Part shown: positions 17,261 to 25,903 of the stretch, one piece after another
Layout: each line of letters starts with the position of its first letter
Numbering within the stretch: the first letter of the stretch is position 1
Origin: Candidatus Fermentithermobacillaceae bacterium
GTDB lineage: Bacteria > Bacillota > Sulfobacillia > Fermentithermobacillales > DUSS01
Assembly (NCBI GenBank): GCA_014896535.1
Contig: JADBKE010000012.1
Coordinates: 50,302 to 114,301, forward strand
Direction: 5' to 3'
DNA length: 64,000 nucleotides
The notes under the pieces: generated by a model
Told to the model about the DNA's origin: nothing
Database searches by the model: none
What the model saw: only the letters and a program-made list of their open reading frames with translations
Made by a program: the position numbers and the translations under genes

Positions 17261-17284
17261 GCAACGCCCTTCGGAAAGGGTTGC
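17261..17284. terminator. Hairpin downstream of the VWA gene
   Basis: GCAACGCCCTT pairs with AAAGGGTTGC around CGG, a strong stem 33 bp past the VWA stop codon. No T-run follows on the minus strand, so it is either a weak terminator or an mRNA 3'-end stabiliser. Confidence 0.45.
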
Positions 17285-17316
17285 CCGGAGCATATAGCGG
17301 AGAACACAAGTCCCCG

Positions 17317-19218
17317 CTAATACCCCCTCTCCTTCCGCGCAATTGAGGCCAGCACCGACGATTCCAGTTCGTCAACTATGTAAAGGGTTCCCCTGGCCGC
17401 TTCCACCATCTGCTTGAGGAAGCCCCTGTTCGGTTCAAGCCCGATGCAGCCGAGCTTGACACCCCTTCGCGCCAGCTTCCGGGCAGCGTCGATGGCGTCG
17501 TCCACAGGAGAGAGAGTAGAAGAGGGAACTGTGGGGATTCCGTCGGTGATGAGGAGGACCAGCGGCTTCCTTGACTTCGTCTCCGCTATCGCCAGAGCTC
17601 CTTCGAGGCCCCGGGCCATCGGGGTGAGCCCGGAGGCTTCTATCGAGGCAAGCGCCTGCTCGATTTGGCGGGGGTTCCTGGTGAATCCCGATACCAGTCT
17701 CACGTCGGCGTCCTGGAAGATACAGATGGCTACATCGTCTTTACCCGTCAGCACCAGCGTCCGGGCAAGTTCCTTGGCAGATTGGAGCCTCTTTCCCGCC
17801 ATGCTTGCCGAGGCATCTATGAGCAGGATCACGGGCCTCGACTTCTCCTCCCGGCGGAAGTAAAAGCGGAGGTCCTCGGGACGAAACCGTCTGTCCATCC
17901 TTAACCCCCTTGAAATGGCGGTCTCGACTACGGCCAGGTCCCCGTGCCAGTTTCCTTTCTCGATGGAAACCGCTACGGCGCGCCTGGGCGAGCTTGTGGG
18001 TCGCAACGGGGCCCTGGCCCTTTCGCCCGGTACGGCGCATCTTGACGGCAACGTCCGCAAAAGACGTCTCAGGTAGGCTTCGAATTCGTACCGGTGGGAA
18101 AGAAGATACTGGAGGACTTTCTCTCCTTCGGGACTCAGAAAGTAACTCGACCCATCGTACGTGGCCAGATTCGACCTGAGCATAGCTTCTCTGATCTCTT
18201 CCGGGTCCCTCATGCTTTGCGTCTTGAAACGAAGGAATTCTCCGCTCTTCATACCCGCAGCCAAAGCCCGGAGCAGCTTCACCGTGTCCTCGTACGAACC
18301 TGCCAACCGAACGGCCTCCCTGGCCAGAGCCTCGGTGATGGCCCCCGAGGTCGAATCCAGCCGCCGGAGAACATCCGAACTGTCGCACGCACTGTCGCTC
18401 CTGGCCGGGCCATGTGGGCCACCTGGGCTGTTTAGGGCATCCGGGCCATTTCCACCGCCCGGCGGGCCCTTGGGCGACCGTAAAGGCTCGACTGCCCAAG
18501 CAGCCGATTCGGGCGCGCTCTTGAAAAAGTTGCCCGTTTCCGCGGCTCTCGCACCCGCCGCCTCGGCTCGTGGCCCCATGCCCTCCCGGAGAAGCGAGTC
18601 CGTCGTAACTCGATAATCGTCGAGGTTCGCCGGGACATCGCCCCTCACCATTCGTACGGCTCGCACCTTGCGGAGCTCCAGGCCGGAACCTTCAATCGCG
18701 GATTCCACCGCCGAAATCATCGAAAACAGCGACGCCAGAAGCTCCGGACAGTTCAGGAAAGTGACATGGACATGGGTCTTATGAGCCAGCCGGGCCCCGA
18801 GCTCCCGGCCTCCGAGCAAGAGCCCGTCAAGCCTCCCTCCGCCCAGCGCGGTCTGAACGTCGATGAAAGAAACGAGCGAACCGGGGGAAACGGGACAGCC
18901 CCCGTAAGCCTCCAGACGCAGAGTCGTCAAAGCCTTCGTTACCCTCATGGCTACCAGCGCAGGAGGGACATCACCGGGGGAATGAAAGATGTCAGCGTGT
19001 ACGATCTGGCCGGAGCTTCGGCGATGATAGAACGCGCGGCCCGCGTCGGAGGTGGCGACTACCTGAACCTCCCCGGGAACCGCTTGGTCCGTCAGATGTA
19101 CTTTCGTGGAAACTACGGCAGTCTCGGCGACCCTCGCGCCTAAACCCCGTTTTAAAAGGGAAATCAGCTTATCCAGGGCGGCCCTCTCCAGAAGGCTCGA
19201 ACCTTCGACGTAAGTCAT
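17317..19218 (-). CDS. VWA-domain protein partnered with a MoxR/ChlI-type ATPase
   Basis: About 633 residues with a C-terminal von Willebrand A domain: the metal-ion site is seen as ILLIDASASMAGKRLQSAKE, with later LVLLITDGIPT. The middle contains a helical linker. Residues about 200-290 are low-complexity (Gly/Pro/Ala/Ser-rich). Such proteins work with MoxR/ChlI AAA ATPases as chaperone-like machines or chelatases. ATG 19218 overlaps the stop of the ATPase gene (ATGA), so they are coupled. A longer frame to 19260 would run further into that gene. The target of the machine is unknown. Confidence 0.85.
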   Translation of the reverse strand: MTYVEGSSLLERAALDKLISLLKRGLGARVAETAVVSTKVHLTDQAVPGEVQVVATSDAGRAFYHRRSSGQIVHADIFHSPGDVPPALVAMRVTKALTTLRLEAYGGCPVSPGSLVSFIDVQTALGGGRLDGLLLGGRELGARLAHKTHVHVTFLNCPELLASLFSMISAVESAIEGSGLELRKVRAVRMVRGDVPANLDDYRVTTDSLLREGMGPRAEAAGARAAETGNFFKSAPESAAWAVEPLRSPKGPPGGGNGPDALNSPGGPHGPARSDSACDSSDVLRRLDSTSGAITEALAREAVRLAGSYEDTVKLLRALAAGMKSGEFLRFKTQSMRDPEEIREAMLRSNLATYDGSSYFLSPEGEKVLQYLLSHRYEFEAYLRRLLRTLPSRCAVPGERARAPLRPTSSPRRAVAVSIEKGNWHGDLAVVETAISRGLRMDRRFRPEDLRFYFRREEKSRPVILLIDASASMAGKRLQSAKELARTLVLTGKDDVAICIFQDADVRLVSGFTRNPRQIEQALASIEASGLTPMARGLEGALAIAETKSRKPLVLLITDGIPTVPSSTLSPVDDAIDAARKLARRGVKLGCIGLEPNRGFLKQMVEAARGTLYIVDELESSVLASIARKERGY

Positions 19219-20936
19219 CCTTCCCGCCCTTTCACAAGCTCCTGTTCCAGAAGTTGCCACGCTCCGGGGAGGATCATCTCCTCCCAGCGAATCAGCGAAA
19301 GCGGTCTTGCCGGGTCGGGCGGAGAAAGCGGCAGCGTTCTCAGAGGCGAGGGGACAGACGCCCGAGCCCCCGGCTCCGACCGCCGCCGGAACAATTTCCC
19401 GATGCGGCCGAGCAAGCCTTCGCGCTGGGGAGCATTTGCCGCGCCGGCGTCGCCCGAAAGGGACCCCGAGGGGTCCGGAGAGCCTCCTTGTGATTGCCCG
19501 GAGGGACGCAGTTGCGAGGATTCCCGTGACAGATCCCCAGATAGCTTTTGCGAAGATGCTTGACCCGCCCGAACGGGAACTGGGCCGGCATGGTAACCCG
19601 TGGCGCGTTCCAGGTCTCGATCGCTTCCCCGCGACTGTACCGCTTTCAGGAGGCCAAAACCCGGTCCTCCGTCGGGAGGACGGCCGTTATCGCGTCCGTC
19701 TCCTTCCTGCGAAGATGGGGACGGTCGGGCAACCGCGGCCGGTGTGTTTCCGCGGCTCGGCTGGGAAAGAGTCTCCGTCCCCGCGACCAGCTTTCTCGCC
19801 TCCATATCTTTGAGGATCTCCGCGAGGACGAGAGGCTCAACCCTGTGTCGCAGCACCATAGGAGCAACCAGTATTAAATCGTCCATGACCACGTAGTTTC
19901 TTCCCCGAATCGCCGCAGCCAGCCGGGAACACATCTCAAGAGCCTCCGCCGCCCTTAAACTTTCTATGTTTTTCGTTACATACAGTTCCGCGATGTACCT
20001 CAAAATGGAACGACCCACCGTCACGTTCCGAAACCGGCGGGCCTTTTCTTGTAGATTCTGAAAGGGTTCCGTCACCAAGTTGCCCTCGTAGGATGATGCA
20101 GCCGGGACCAAGGCGCGCTCGCAACGTCGAGGTTCAGCCCTGTCCCGAGCTTCCTCCGCGGCCATGAAGGGATCTCCGTCCTGAGCCAGGGAATCTTTTG
20201 CTTTGCGCCCTTCGACGGACCAGGCCTCCTCCCTGCGCACGAGCATCCTCTCAACTATATCGGGATCGGATGGTCTGTTTACGGCGACGACCAGGTCAAA
20301 CCTGTCAGCCAGCTGTCTTCTCACGTGCTCAAGGGGCCCGGGGTCCTCGTCCGGATTGGAAGCGGCCCATACGGAAGCTTTCACCTCGAGCTCTACAGGA
20401 GGAAGACCGGTTTCCTCTATCCTGAGTTTTCCGGGCTTGGTTCCCATGACGGATAGGAGGACGTCGGTGATCTCCGGGGCGGTTTCCGCGAGCCTGTTGA
20501 TTTCATCGACGAACACTATTCCCCTGGAGGCCTGAGGAATTGTTCCCGGCAGGAGGTGGGCTTCGGGATGAGCGGGGTCGGTGAGCCTGGCCAGGTCGAT
20601 GCTCCCAACCACGCTCCCGAGCTTTGCCGCGTGTCCGATTTCCACGAAGGGCATGGGGATTTCCTCGGTTTCCCACCGGGCAGCCGCGCCCGGCGCCGAT
20701 CCCAAATGCCGGGGGCAGTGAGGCCTGTGGGGTTCACACTGGTAGAGGCAATCTTTGATCCTGGTTATCTTCGGGAGGAACTGGCTTGCGCACCTCATCA
20801 CCGTTGTCTTTCCGGTGCCCCTGAGCCCTTCGGCGTGGACGTGGAGGGGAATCCCGGCCAGCGTCGACACAAGCGACATTTCCACGGCGAGGAACAGGTT
20901 CTCGTTGCCTTTGTGACGGTAAGGAATCTTGCTCAT
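19215..20936 (-). CDS. MoxR/ChlI-type AAA+ ATPase
   Basis: A 573-residue AAA+ ATPase resembling the magnesium-chelatase ChlI/MoxR branch. Walker A is GLRGTGKTTVMR (about residue 38), and Walker B is GIVFVDEINRL. Sensor and arginine-finger regions follow (VWAASNPDEDPG, then HVRRQLADRFDLVV). Four cysteines in DCLYQCEPHRPHCP may bind metal. The last ~200 residues are Ser/Pro/Gly-rich and differ from family members. It forms an operon with the VWA gene by a 4-bp overlap. Likely acts as the motor of a MoxR-VWA pair. Confidence 0.87.
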   Translation of the reverse strand: MSKIPYRHKGNENLFLAVEMSLVSTLAGIPLHVHAEGLRGTGKTTVMRCASQFLPKITRIKDCLYQCEPHRPHCPRHLGSAPGAAARWETEEIPMPFVEIGHAAKLGSVVGSIDLARLTDPAHPEAHLLPGTIPQASRGIVFVDEINRLAETAPEITDVLLSVMGTKPGKLRIEETGLPPVELEVKASVWAASNPDEDPGPLEHVRRQLADRFDLVVAVNRPSDPDIVERMLVRREEAWSVEGRKAKDSLAQDGDPFMAAEEARDRAEPRRCERALVPAASSYEGNLVTEPFQNLQEKARRFRNVTVGRSILRYIAELYVTKNIESLRAAEALEMCSRLAAAIRGRNYVVMDDLILVAPMVLRHRVEPLVLAEILKDMEARKLVAGTETLSQPSRGNTPAAVARPSPSSQEGDGRDNGRPPDGGPGFGLLKAVQSRGSDRDLERATGYHAGPVPVRAGQASSQKLSGDLSRESSQLRPSGQSQGGSPDPSGSLSGDAGAANAPQREGLLGRIGKLFRRRSEPGARASVPSPLRTLPLSPPDPARPLSLIRWEEMILPGAWQLLEQELVKGREG

Positions 20937-21175
20937 CGTCCAAAAGACCTCCCGTCTCCATTCTTCCCGAAAGGGCAGGAGTCTCTACTCGGTAATCCGA
21001 GGAAAACGAAGCTTACAATCCCGGCACCGTGCCCCGGGTGAACTTATGGAATCCCGGCCTAGAGCCAGAGCAAGCCAGGAGGAAAAAATCGCTTTCCCGA
21101 GAACTTTGCAGTTCGTACATGGCAGTTTGTACATGCCGGGGATTGAGTGCAAGAAGTCGAGTAGGAGGGTCATCG

Positions 21176-21481
21176 GTGAAAAAGACGGTCTTGCTGTCAC
21201 TGGTCGTTGTGGCTCTTTCCCTCATGTTGACGGGGTGTCTGCCGGGCGACGGATCATACACGCCGTCCAAACCAGCCGGGTTCCTGTCGGGCATATGGCA
21301 CGGATGGATAGCCCCGATTTCGCTCATCGTGGAACTTTTCAACAGGAATATCCGGGTGTACGAACCGGTAAACACCGGCCTTTGGTACGATATTGGATAC
21401 TGCTTAGCTGTCAGTGGCGGCTTTGGGTCTCTTTCTTTTTCTCTGGTTCGGAAAAGGCGCTACGGAAACGGGGAGAGGTAG
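21176..21481 (+). CDS. Small conserved lipoprotein
   Basis: A 101-residue protein with a lipoprotein signal peptide: Lys-Lys, a hydrophobic core, then the lipobox LTGC, so it should be lipidated and sit outside the membrane. The mature part contains GIWHGWIAPISLIVELFN and then WYDIGYCLAVSGGFG, a pattern I recall from small uncharacterised bacterial lipoproteins. The GTG at 21176 is fixed by AGGAGGG at 21163-21169. A longer frame from 21029 would put the signal peptide mid-protein. Function unknown. It is transcribed away from the MoxR gene. Confidence 0.8.
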   Translation: MKKTVLLSLVVVALSLMLTGCLPGDGSYTPSKPAGFLSGIWHGWIAPISLIVELFNRNIRVYEPVNTGLWYDIGYCLAVSGGFGSLSFSLVRKRRYGNGER

Positions 21482-21628
21482 GGGCGTGATGCTCCTGAAA
21501 ACCAGCTGCCAATGCCGCGGATGAGGCCCATAAGATGAAGTGTGGCGGGGTGCGGGCTCACGCACACCGCACCGAATTCGACGGGCCGGAGCACGAGTCC
21601 ATTGGGCAACCGGACCCCAGCCTAGCAA

Positions 21629-22810
21629 TCACCGATTTTGGACTTCCGACAGCCTTCGCTTCATCTCTTCGATTACGCCCGGCGATGCCACCACGTCCAG
21701 GGCCGAAAGCGCCAGCACCTTGGCGGCTACAAGCGCTCCCCGAATACCTGCCTCGGAAACGGTGGCCTGGGCAAACTCCCTGGTATGACCACGCACGTCC
21801 CCGATGCGAAAGCCGATCTGGATCGCGGGAGTCCGCCACGTAACAGCGCCGACGTCCGTCACTCCGCCACCGGGACCTGCTTCCTCCCGAGAAATCTCGA
21901 CGCCGAGACGCCGCCAGTTCCGTTCAACGATTTCCTGGAGCTGGGGATGCTTCAGCGTCTCACGAAAGAGCGGCTCGTAATGGGAAAACTCAAGGTTCGT
22001 GCCGGTGGCCTTGGCGATTCCCTCGGCGAACGTGCGAATCCGGGGAATTAGCACTTCCTCAAGGTATTTTGAAGTCCTGGCTCTGATGCTGAACCGGGCG
22101 GTCGCTCTGTCGGGTACGACGTTAGGGGCATCTCCGCCATGGGTAATGATTCCCGGAATTCTCACGGAATCGTCCAAACTGTTCCTGAGATTGCGAATAC
22201 CGATGTAGGCTTGGACAAGGGCATCCAGCGCGTTCACCCCGCCCTGAGGGTTTGCTCCGGCATGGGAAGCTTGCCCGCGGAACGTGATCTCCACGGGCCA
22301 TGAGGCCCATGATTCGCCTCCGACGGAATTGCGCTGTCCAGGGTGGGCGATAAACGCCACGTCGATCTCGTCGAATATCCCCGCCTCCGCCATGATTACC
22401 TTCCCGCCCACGGTCTCCTCGGCAGGAGTTCCCAGTACCACCCACGTGACTTCCGCCTTTTCAGGCGATATCACATCCGAACAGGCTATTCCCGCAGCCA
22501 GCGCCACGGAAGCTATGAGGTTGTGCCCGCACCCGTGGCCGATTTCCGGAAGAGCGTCGTACTCGGCCATGAAGGCCACGACCGGTTTTCCCCGCCCTTT
22601 GGAGGCGCGGAAGGCGGTCTTCATGCCCGCGATTCCGCGCTCCACTGAAAAGCCGTGGCGCTCCAGGATATCGGCGAGCTTCCCCGAAGCGAACACTTCC
22701 TCGAGGCCCAGTTCGGGATGCTCGTACAGAGAACGGGCAACGTTCTGGACAAGAGGCGATAGCGATTCAATCTTTTCCGCGAGTTCTTGCCGAAGACTTT
22801 CCACGTCCAT
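21629..22810 (-). CDS. M20-family amidohydrolase (aminobenzoyl-glutamate hydrolase-like)
   Basis: A 393-residue zinc amidohydrolase/peptidase of the M20D type. Metal-site segments include AEYDALPEIGHGCGHNLIA and GTPAEETVGGKVIMAE. The dimerisation domain follows with WPVEITFRGQASHAGANPQG. Family members remove acyl or aminoacyl groups from small amides such as N-acyl amino acids or p-aminobenzoyl-glutamate; the exact substrate is open. ATG 22810 has a GGAAGGGAG site. The E1-like gene lies 48 bp upstream on the same strand. Confidence 0.92.
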   Translation of the reverse strand: MDVESLRQELAEKIESLSPLVQNVARSLYEHPELGLEEVFASGKLADILERHGFSVERGIAGMKTAFRASKGRGKPVVAFMAEYDALPEIGHGCGHNLIASVALAAGIACSDVISPEKAEVTWVVLGTPAEETVGGKVIMAEAGIFDEIDVAFIAHPGQRNSVGGESWASWPVEITFRGQASHAGANPQGGVNALDALVQAYIGIRNLRNSLDDSVRIPGIITHGGDAPNVVPDRATARFSIRARTSKYLEEVLIPRIRTFAEGIAKATGTNLEFSHYEPLFRETLKHPQLQEIVERNWRRLGVEISREEAGPGGGVTDVGAVTWRTPAIQIGFRIGDVRGHTREFAQATVSEAGIRGALVAAKVLALSALDVVASPGVIEEMKRRLSEVQNR

Positions 22811-22858
22811 CTTCGTATCTCCCTTCCTCGTTCTTCAGCGAACGCAAGCCCGGTACCC

Positions 22859-23608
22859 CTAAGTATTACCTTTTGACCACAAGCTTCCGCAAACCCTGCA
22901 CGACGGGTTTCTTGCAGCGGAGACCCGCTTGAAAGTGCCCGCCAGCAGGTCGATTAGCAATATATTGCCGGCCTCGGCGTCGCCGATGCCCAGCATGAGT
23001 TTCAGCGCCTCGCTGGCCTGAAGAGACCCGACCACCCCGGGAAGGGGGCTCCATATGGGCGGACCGCCCTCAACCTTCCCCGCCCTGGACTGCGGAAAGG
23101 CGCACTCGTAACACGGTCCGCTGCCGGGAACTACGACGGTCAAAATCCCCGTGAAGCTCCCTACGGCCCCATCAACCAGCGGAATCCCTTGCTCAACACA
23201 CGCCCGGTTGAGAGCATACCTCAAGGGAGCGTTGTCGACGCAGGATAAAACCACATCGCGGCCGGATACCAGCTGTGATACCGCGTCGTGGTCGCACGGG
23301 TCTATCTTGACGTCAAAGCCCTCTACGACAACCTCCGGGTTGAGGAGGGAAAGTTTCCGCGCCAGAACACCCGCCTTGGCTTCGCCCAAATCGTTGACGG
23401 AGTACATCACTTGTCTTGACAGGTTTGAAAGCTCGACCACGTCTCCGTCGACGATGGTCACGTGCCCCGTCCCGGAAGCCACGATGTAAGCCGCAGCGGG
23501 GGTGCCGAGACCGCCAGCACCTACCACAAGAGCTCGCTTTTTCGACAAAAGACTCAACCCTTTTTCGCCCACCTGGGGAAGGCCGATGAGTCGCCGGTAT
23601 CTTTCCAT
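22859..23608 (-). CDS. ThiF/MoeB/HesA-family E1-like adenylyltransferase
   Basis: About 249 residues. The nucleotide-binding loop is ALVVGAGGLGTPAAAYI, with VDGDVVELSNLSRQVMY and a conserved VLSCVDNAPLRYALNRAC. A zinc site is formed by CYEC and, near the C-terminus, CRVC. Family enzymes adenylate the C-terminus of small sulfur carriers such as ThiS or MoaD. No sulfur-carrier gene is adjacent, so the partner is unknown. Start: ATG 23608 (MERYRRLIGLPQV) matches the family N-terminus. A GTG at 23650 would add 14 residues. The start region is duplicated 68 bp upstream. Confidence 0.9.
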   Translation of the reverse strand: MERYRRLIGLPQVGEKGLSLLSKKRALVVGAGGLGTPAAAYIVASGTGHVTIVDGDVVELSNLSRQVMYSVNDLGEAKAGVLARKLSLLNPEVVVEGFDVKIDPCDHDAVSQLVSGRDVVLSCVDNAPLRYALNRACVEQGIPLVDGAVGSFTGILTVVVPGSGPCYECAFPQSRAGKVEGGPPIWSPLPGVVGSLQASEALKLMLGIGDAEAGNILLIDLLAGTFKRVSAARNPSCRVCGSLWSKGNT

Positions 23609-23805
23609 AGCCAAACCAAACCCCCTAGGACTAGAACTCCTGACAGGCACGGCGCGTGGAGAAGGTATCTTTTCATAGTCGAATCAAACCCGCCTAACAC
23701 CTCACAGGGTCTGAAAGGTCGGTGCTTCCACGAGCCCAACGTCGCCGGGATGTCGGTGTTTACCAACTAGCCCCTCACAGGATCTGAAAGGTCGGTGCTT
23801 CCACG
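23596..23805. repeat. Degenerate ~70-bp tandem duplication over the hesA-like start
   Basis: The sequence GGTATCTTTCCATAG with flanks (23596-23625, containing the E1-like gene start codon) recurs at 23664-23693, an offset of 68 bp. A second pair, CCTCACAGGGTCTGAAAGG with downstream GTCGGTGCTTCCACG, occurs at 23700-23732 and 23773-23805, an offset of 73 bp. A 20-bp motif (GGTGCTTCC-CGCCCCTTGTCT) is repeated again just after. Confidence 0.8.
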
Positions 23806-24246
23806 CCCCTTGTCTCGGTGCTTCCGCGCCCCTTGTCTCCTGTTATACAGGATCCCGTCCCACTTCTGCTAACTCCGTGCTCTGGGAAGTCGAGCCTTCC
23901 CGCTCCGACCGCCGAGGCAAACCGGGGCAAAAATACCCTTGCGTTTCTCGAGATGGTTTACCGTGCAGGGCGCAGCTCCGCGAGATTGAAAAGCGAAGAA
24001 AAATACTTTTGCGTTTCTCGAGGTGATTTACCGTAAGGTGTAGCACGGCAGGTGGTTTTCGAATAAACTCTGTTTCGTATAACACGAGCGGCACGGAAGA
24101 CGGGCCATATCCGACGGATAACTACGACAGTTGTGGGCTTTCGCAGGAGGCTAGAGGCGATCTGGAGCGTTTCTGTTCGAAGGCTTTGGCTCCTTTGAGC
24201 CGTCAAGGATGCCAACAGACAAGACAACAACCGGGAGGGCCGGCGC
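23806..24246. repeat. Intergenic region with a 37-bp repeat at 70-bp offset
   Basis: The 440 bp between the E1-like gene's upstream repeats and the PLP decarboxylase hold no gene I can support. A 37-bp sequence ending GCGTTTCTCGAG-TG-TTTACCGT occurs at 23928-23964 and 23998-24034. Differences are few, while the DNA between the copies is less conserved. Confidence 0.7.
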
Positions 24247-25779
24247 GTGGCAAACGTGCTTCAAACCCAAAAGTCTACGGGCAATCCTTCGACCGTGAGC
24301 CCGGGGGCAAACAGCGCATCGCAGTCGCGGGCCCCGGTTCTCGAGGCGCTTTCGGCATATCGCAGCGTAATCCGATTTCACATGCCCGGGCACAAAGGCG
24401 GTAGGTGCCAGGACCCGCAGGCTATCGCCGTGCTGGGTGAAAAAGCTTACTGGAGCGACGTGACGGGCGTACCGGGGATGGACGACCTCCACGAACCCGG
24501 AGGAATACTGGCGGAAGCTCAGAAGCTCGCGGCGGAAGCTTGGGGCGCCGACGAGACGTATTTCCTGGTTAACGGCACCTCTTCCGGCATACACGCCATG
24601 ATTCTGGCCACCGTAGGCTTGGGCGACACCATTATTGTTCCTCGAAACATCCACAAATCCATCCTTGCCGGACTCGTTCTGTCCGGCGCAAAGCCGGTTT
24701 TCGTGCAACCGGTGTACGACTCCTACCTCGGTATCGCCATGGGAGTGGCGCCGGAATCTCTATTCAAGGCCATAAGGGAGCACCCTGAGGCCAAGGCGGT
24801 ATTGCTGGTAAACCCGACGTACTACGGCGTTGCCACAAGGCTTGACGAGGTGGCCGATGCGGTACACCGGGCCGGGATGGTTCTCCTGGTAGACGAAGCT
24901 CACGGTCCGCACTTCCGGTTTCATCCGAAGCTCCCCGCCCCGGCACTGGACTCCGGCGCGGATGCCTGTGCCCAGGGCGCCCATAAAATCCTCGGCGCTT
25001 TCACCCAGGCATCGCTCTTGCACGTCAAGGGGGACAGAATAGACAGGGTAAGACTTAAGGCCGCCTTCCAGCACGTCACGAGCACGAGTCCGTCTTACCT
25101 TCTTCTCGCGTCGTTAGATGCCGCCAGACGGCAGATGGTCCTTTACGGCAAGGACCTCCTGGATTACGCCATCAACCTCGCCGGAATTTTGAGAGCGGGT
25201 GTGAACGAGATACCCGGTCTTTACTCCTTCGGCAAAGAGATCCTGGGTCGTCGCGGTCAGGACGACATGGATCCGACCAAGGTTACGGTAACCGTGAGGG
25301 AACTGGGCATTACGGGGACCCAGGCGGAAATGTACCTGAGGTTCAACGAGAACATCCAGGCGGAAATGTCGGACATGGCCAACGTTTTGTTCATAGTGAG
25401 CCCTGGAAACACCATCGCGGAAGTGTCGAAACTTCTGGAAGCTCTGAAGCGCATGGCCCGGGACGCGGCATCCGGCCATCTGAAACGGGACTTCCCCGAA
25501 AACGGATTTCTGGAAGCTCCGCCGGGGTTGCCGGAAATGGTGCTAACTCCAAAACAAGCTTTTGAAAGCCCTTGGGAGCGGGTGGAACTGGAACGCGCCG
25601 CCGGCAGGGTGAGCGCGGAAGTTGTGACGTGCTACCCGCCGGGTATACCGCTGGTTTTTCCCGGCGAGCTTATTACCGGCGACGTATTGAACCACCTGAA
25701 AGCGATACGGGAGCTCGGCTTCAGGATTTCCGGGCCGGAAGACAGGTCCCTTCGTACATTAAGGGTGGTGCGCTCTTAG
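24247..25779 (+). CDS. Orn/Lys/Arg decarboxylase-family PLP enzyme
   Basis: A 510-residue fold-type I PLP decarboxylase, shorter than E. coli biosynthetic enzymes and like the SpeA/YaaO group of Bacillota. N-terminal markers are FHMPGHKGGRC and DVTGVPGMDDLH. The cofactor site contains LVDEAHGPHF and the Schiff-base lysine in QGAHKILGAFTQ. The C-terminal domain includes CYPPGIPLVFPGELI. It probably decarboxylates arginine or lysine to make a polyamine precursor; which amino acid cannot be read from sequence. GTG 24247 has GGGAGGG upstream. An amidase and CofE-like gene follow. Confidence 0.93.
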   Translation: MANVLQTQKSTGNPSTVSPGANSASQSRAPVLEALSAYRSVIRFHMPGHKGGRCQDPQAIAVLGEKAYWSDVTGVPGMDDLHEPGGILAEAQKLAAEAWGADETYFLVNGTSSGIHAMILATVGLGDTIIVPRNIHKSILAGLVLSGAKPVFVQPVYDSYLGIAMGVAPESLFKAIREHPEAKAVLLVNPTYYGVATRLDEVADAVHRAGMVLLVDEAHGPHFRFHPKLPAPALDSGADACAQGAHKILGAFTQASLLHVKGDRIDRVRLKAAFQHVTSTSPSYLLLASLDAARRQMVLYGKDLLDYAINLAGILRAGVNEIPGLYSFGKEILGRRGQDDMDPTKVTVTVRELGITGTQAEMYLRFNENIQAEMSDMANVLFIVSPGNTIAEVSKLLEALKRMARDAASGHLKRDFPENGFLEAPPGLPEMVLTPKQAFESPWERVELERAAGRVSAEVVTCYPPGIPLVFPGELITGDVLNHLKAIRELGFRISGPEDRSLRTLRVVRS

Positions 25780-25903
25780 TGAAGCTGGACCGGACCGCTT
25801 CCCGCCCGAAACCTGGTTGAAGCGGTAAACCCGCCGAGGGCTCCGAGGAAGGAATTGCGACAATGTGTTCGACCGCTGTTCGGGGGTGGTACGCTCTTAA
25901 TGA
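25763..25903. repeat. Short duplication linking the decarboxylase end and the amidase start
   Basis: GGGTGGTGCGCTCTTAGTGAA (end of the decarboxylase gene, 25763) recurs as GGGTGGTACGCTCTTAATGAA at 25882-25902, where the second copy supplies the ribosome site and ATG of the amidase. Offset 119 bp. Confidence 0.6.
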
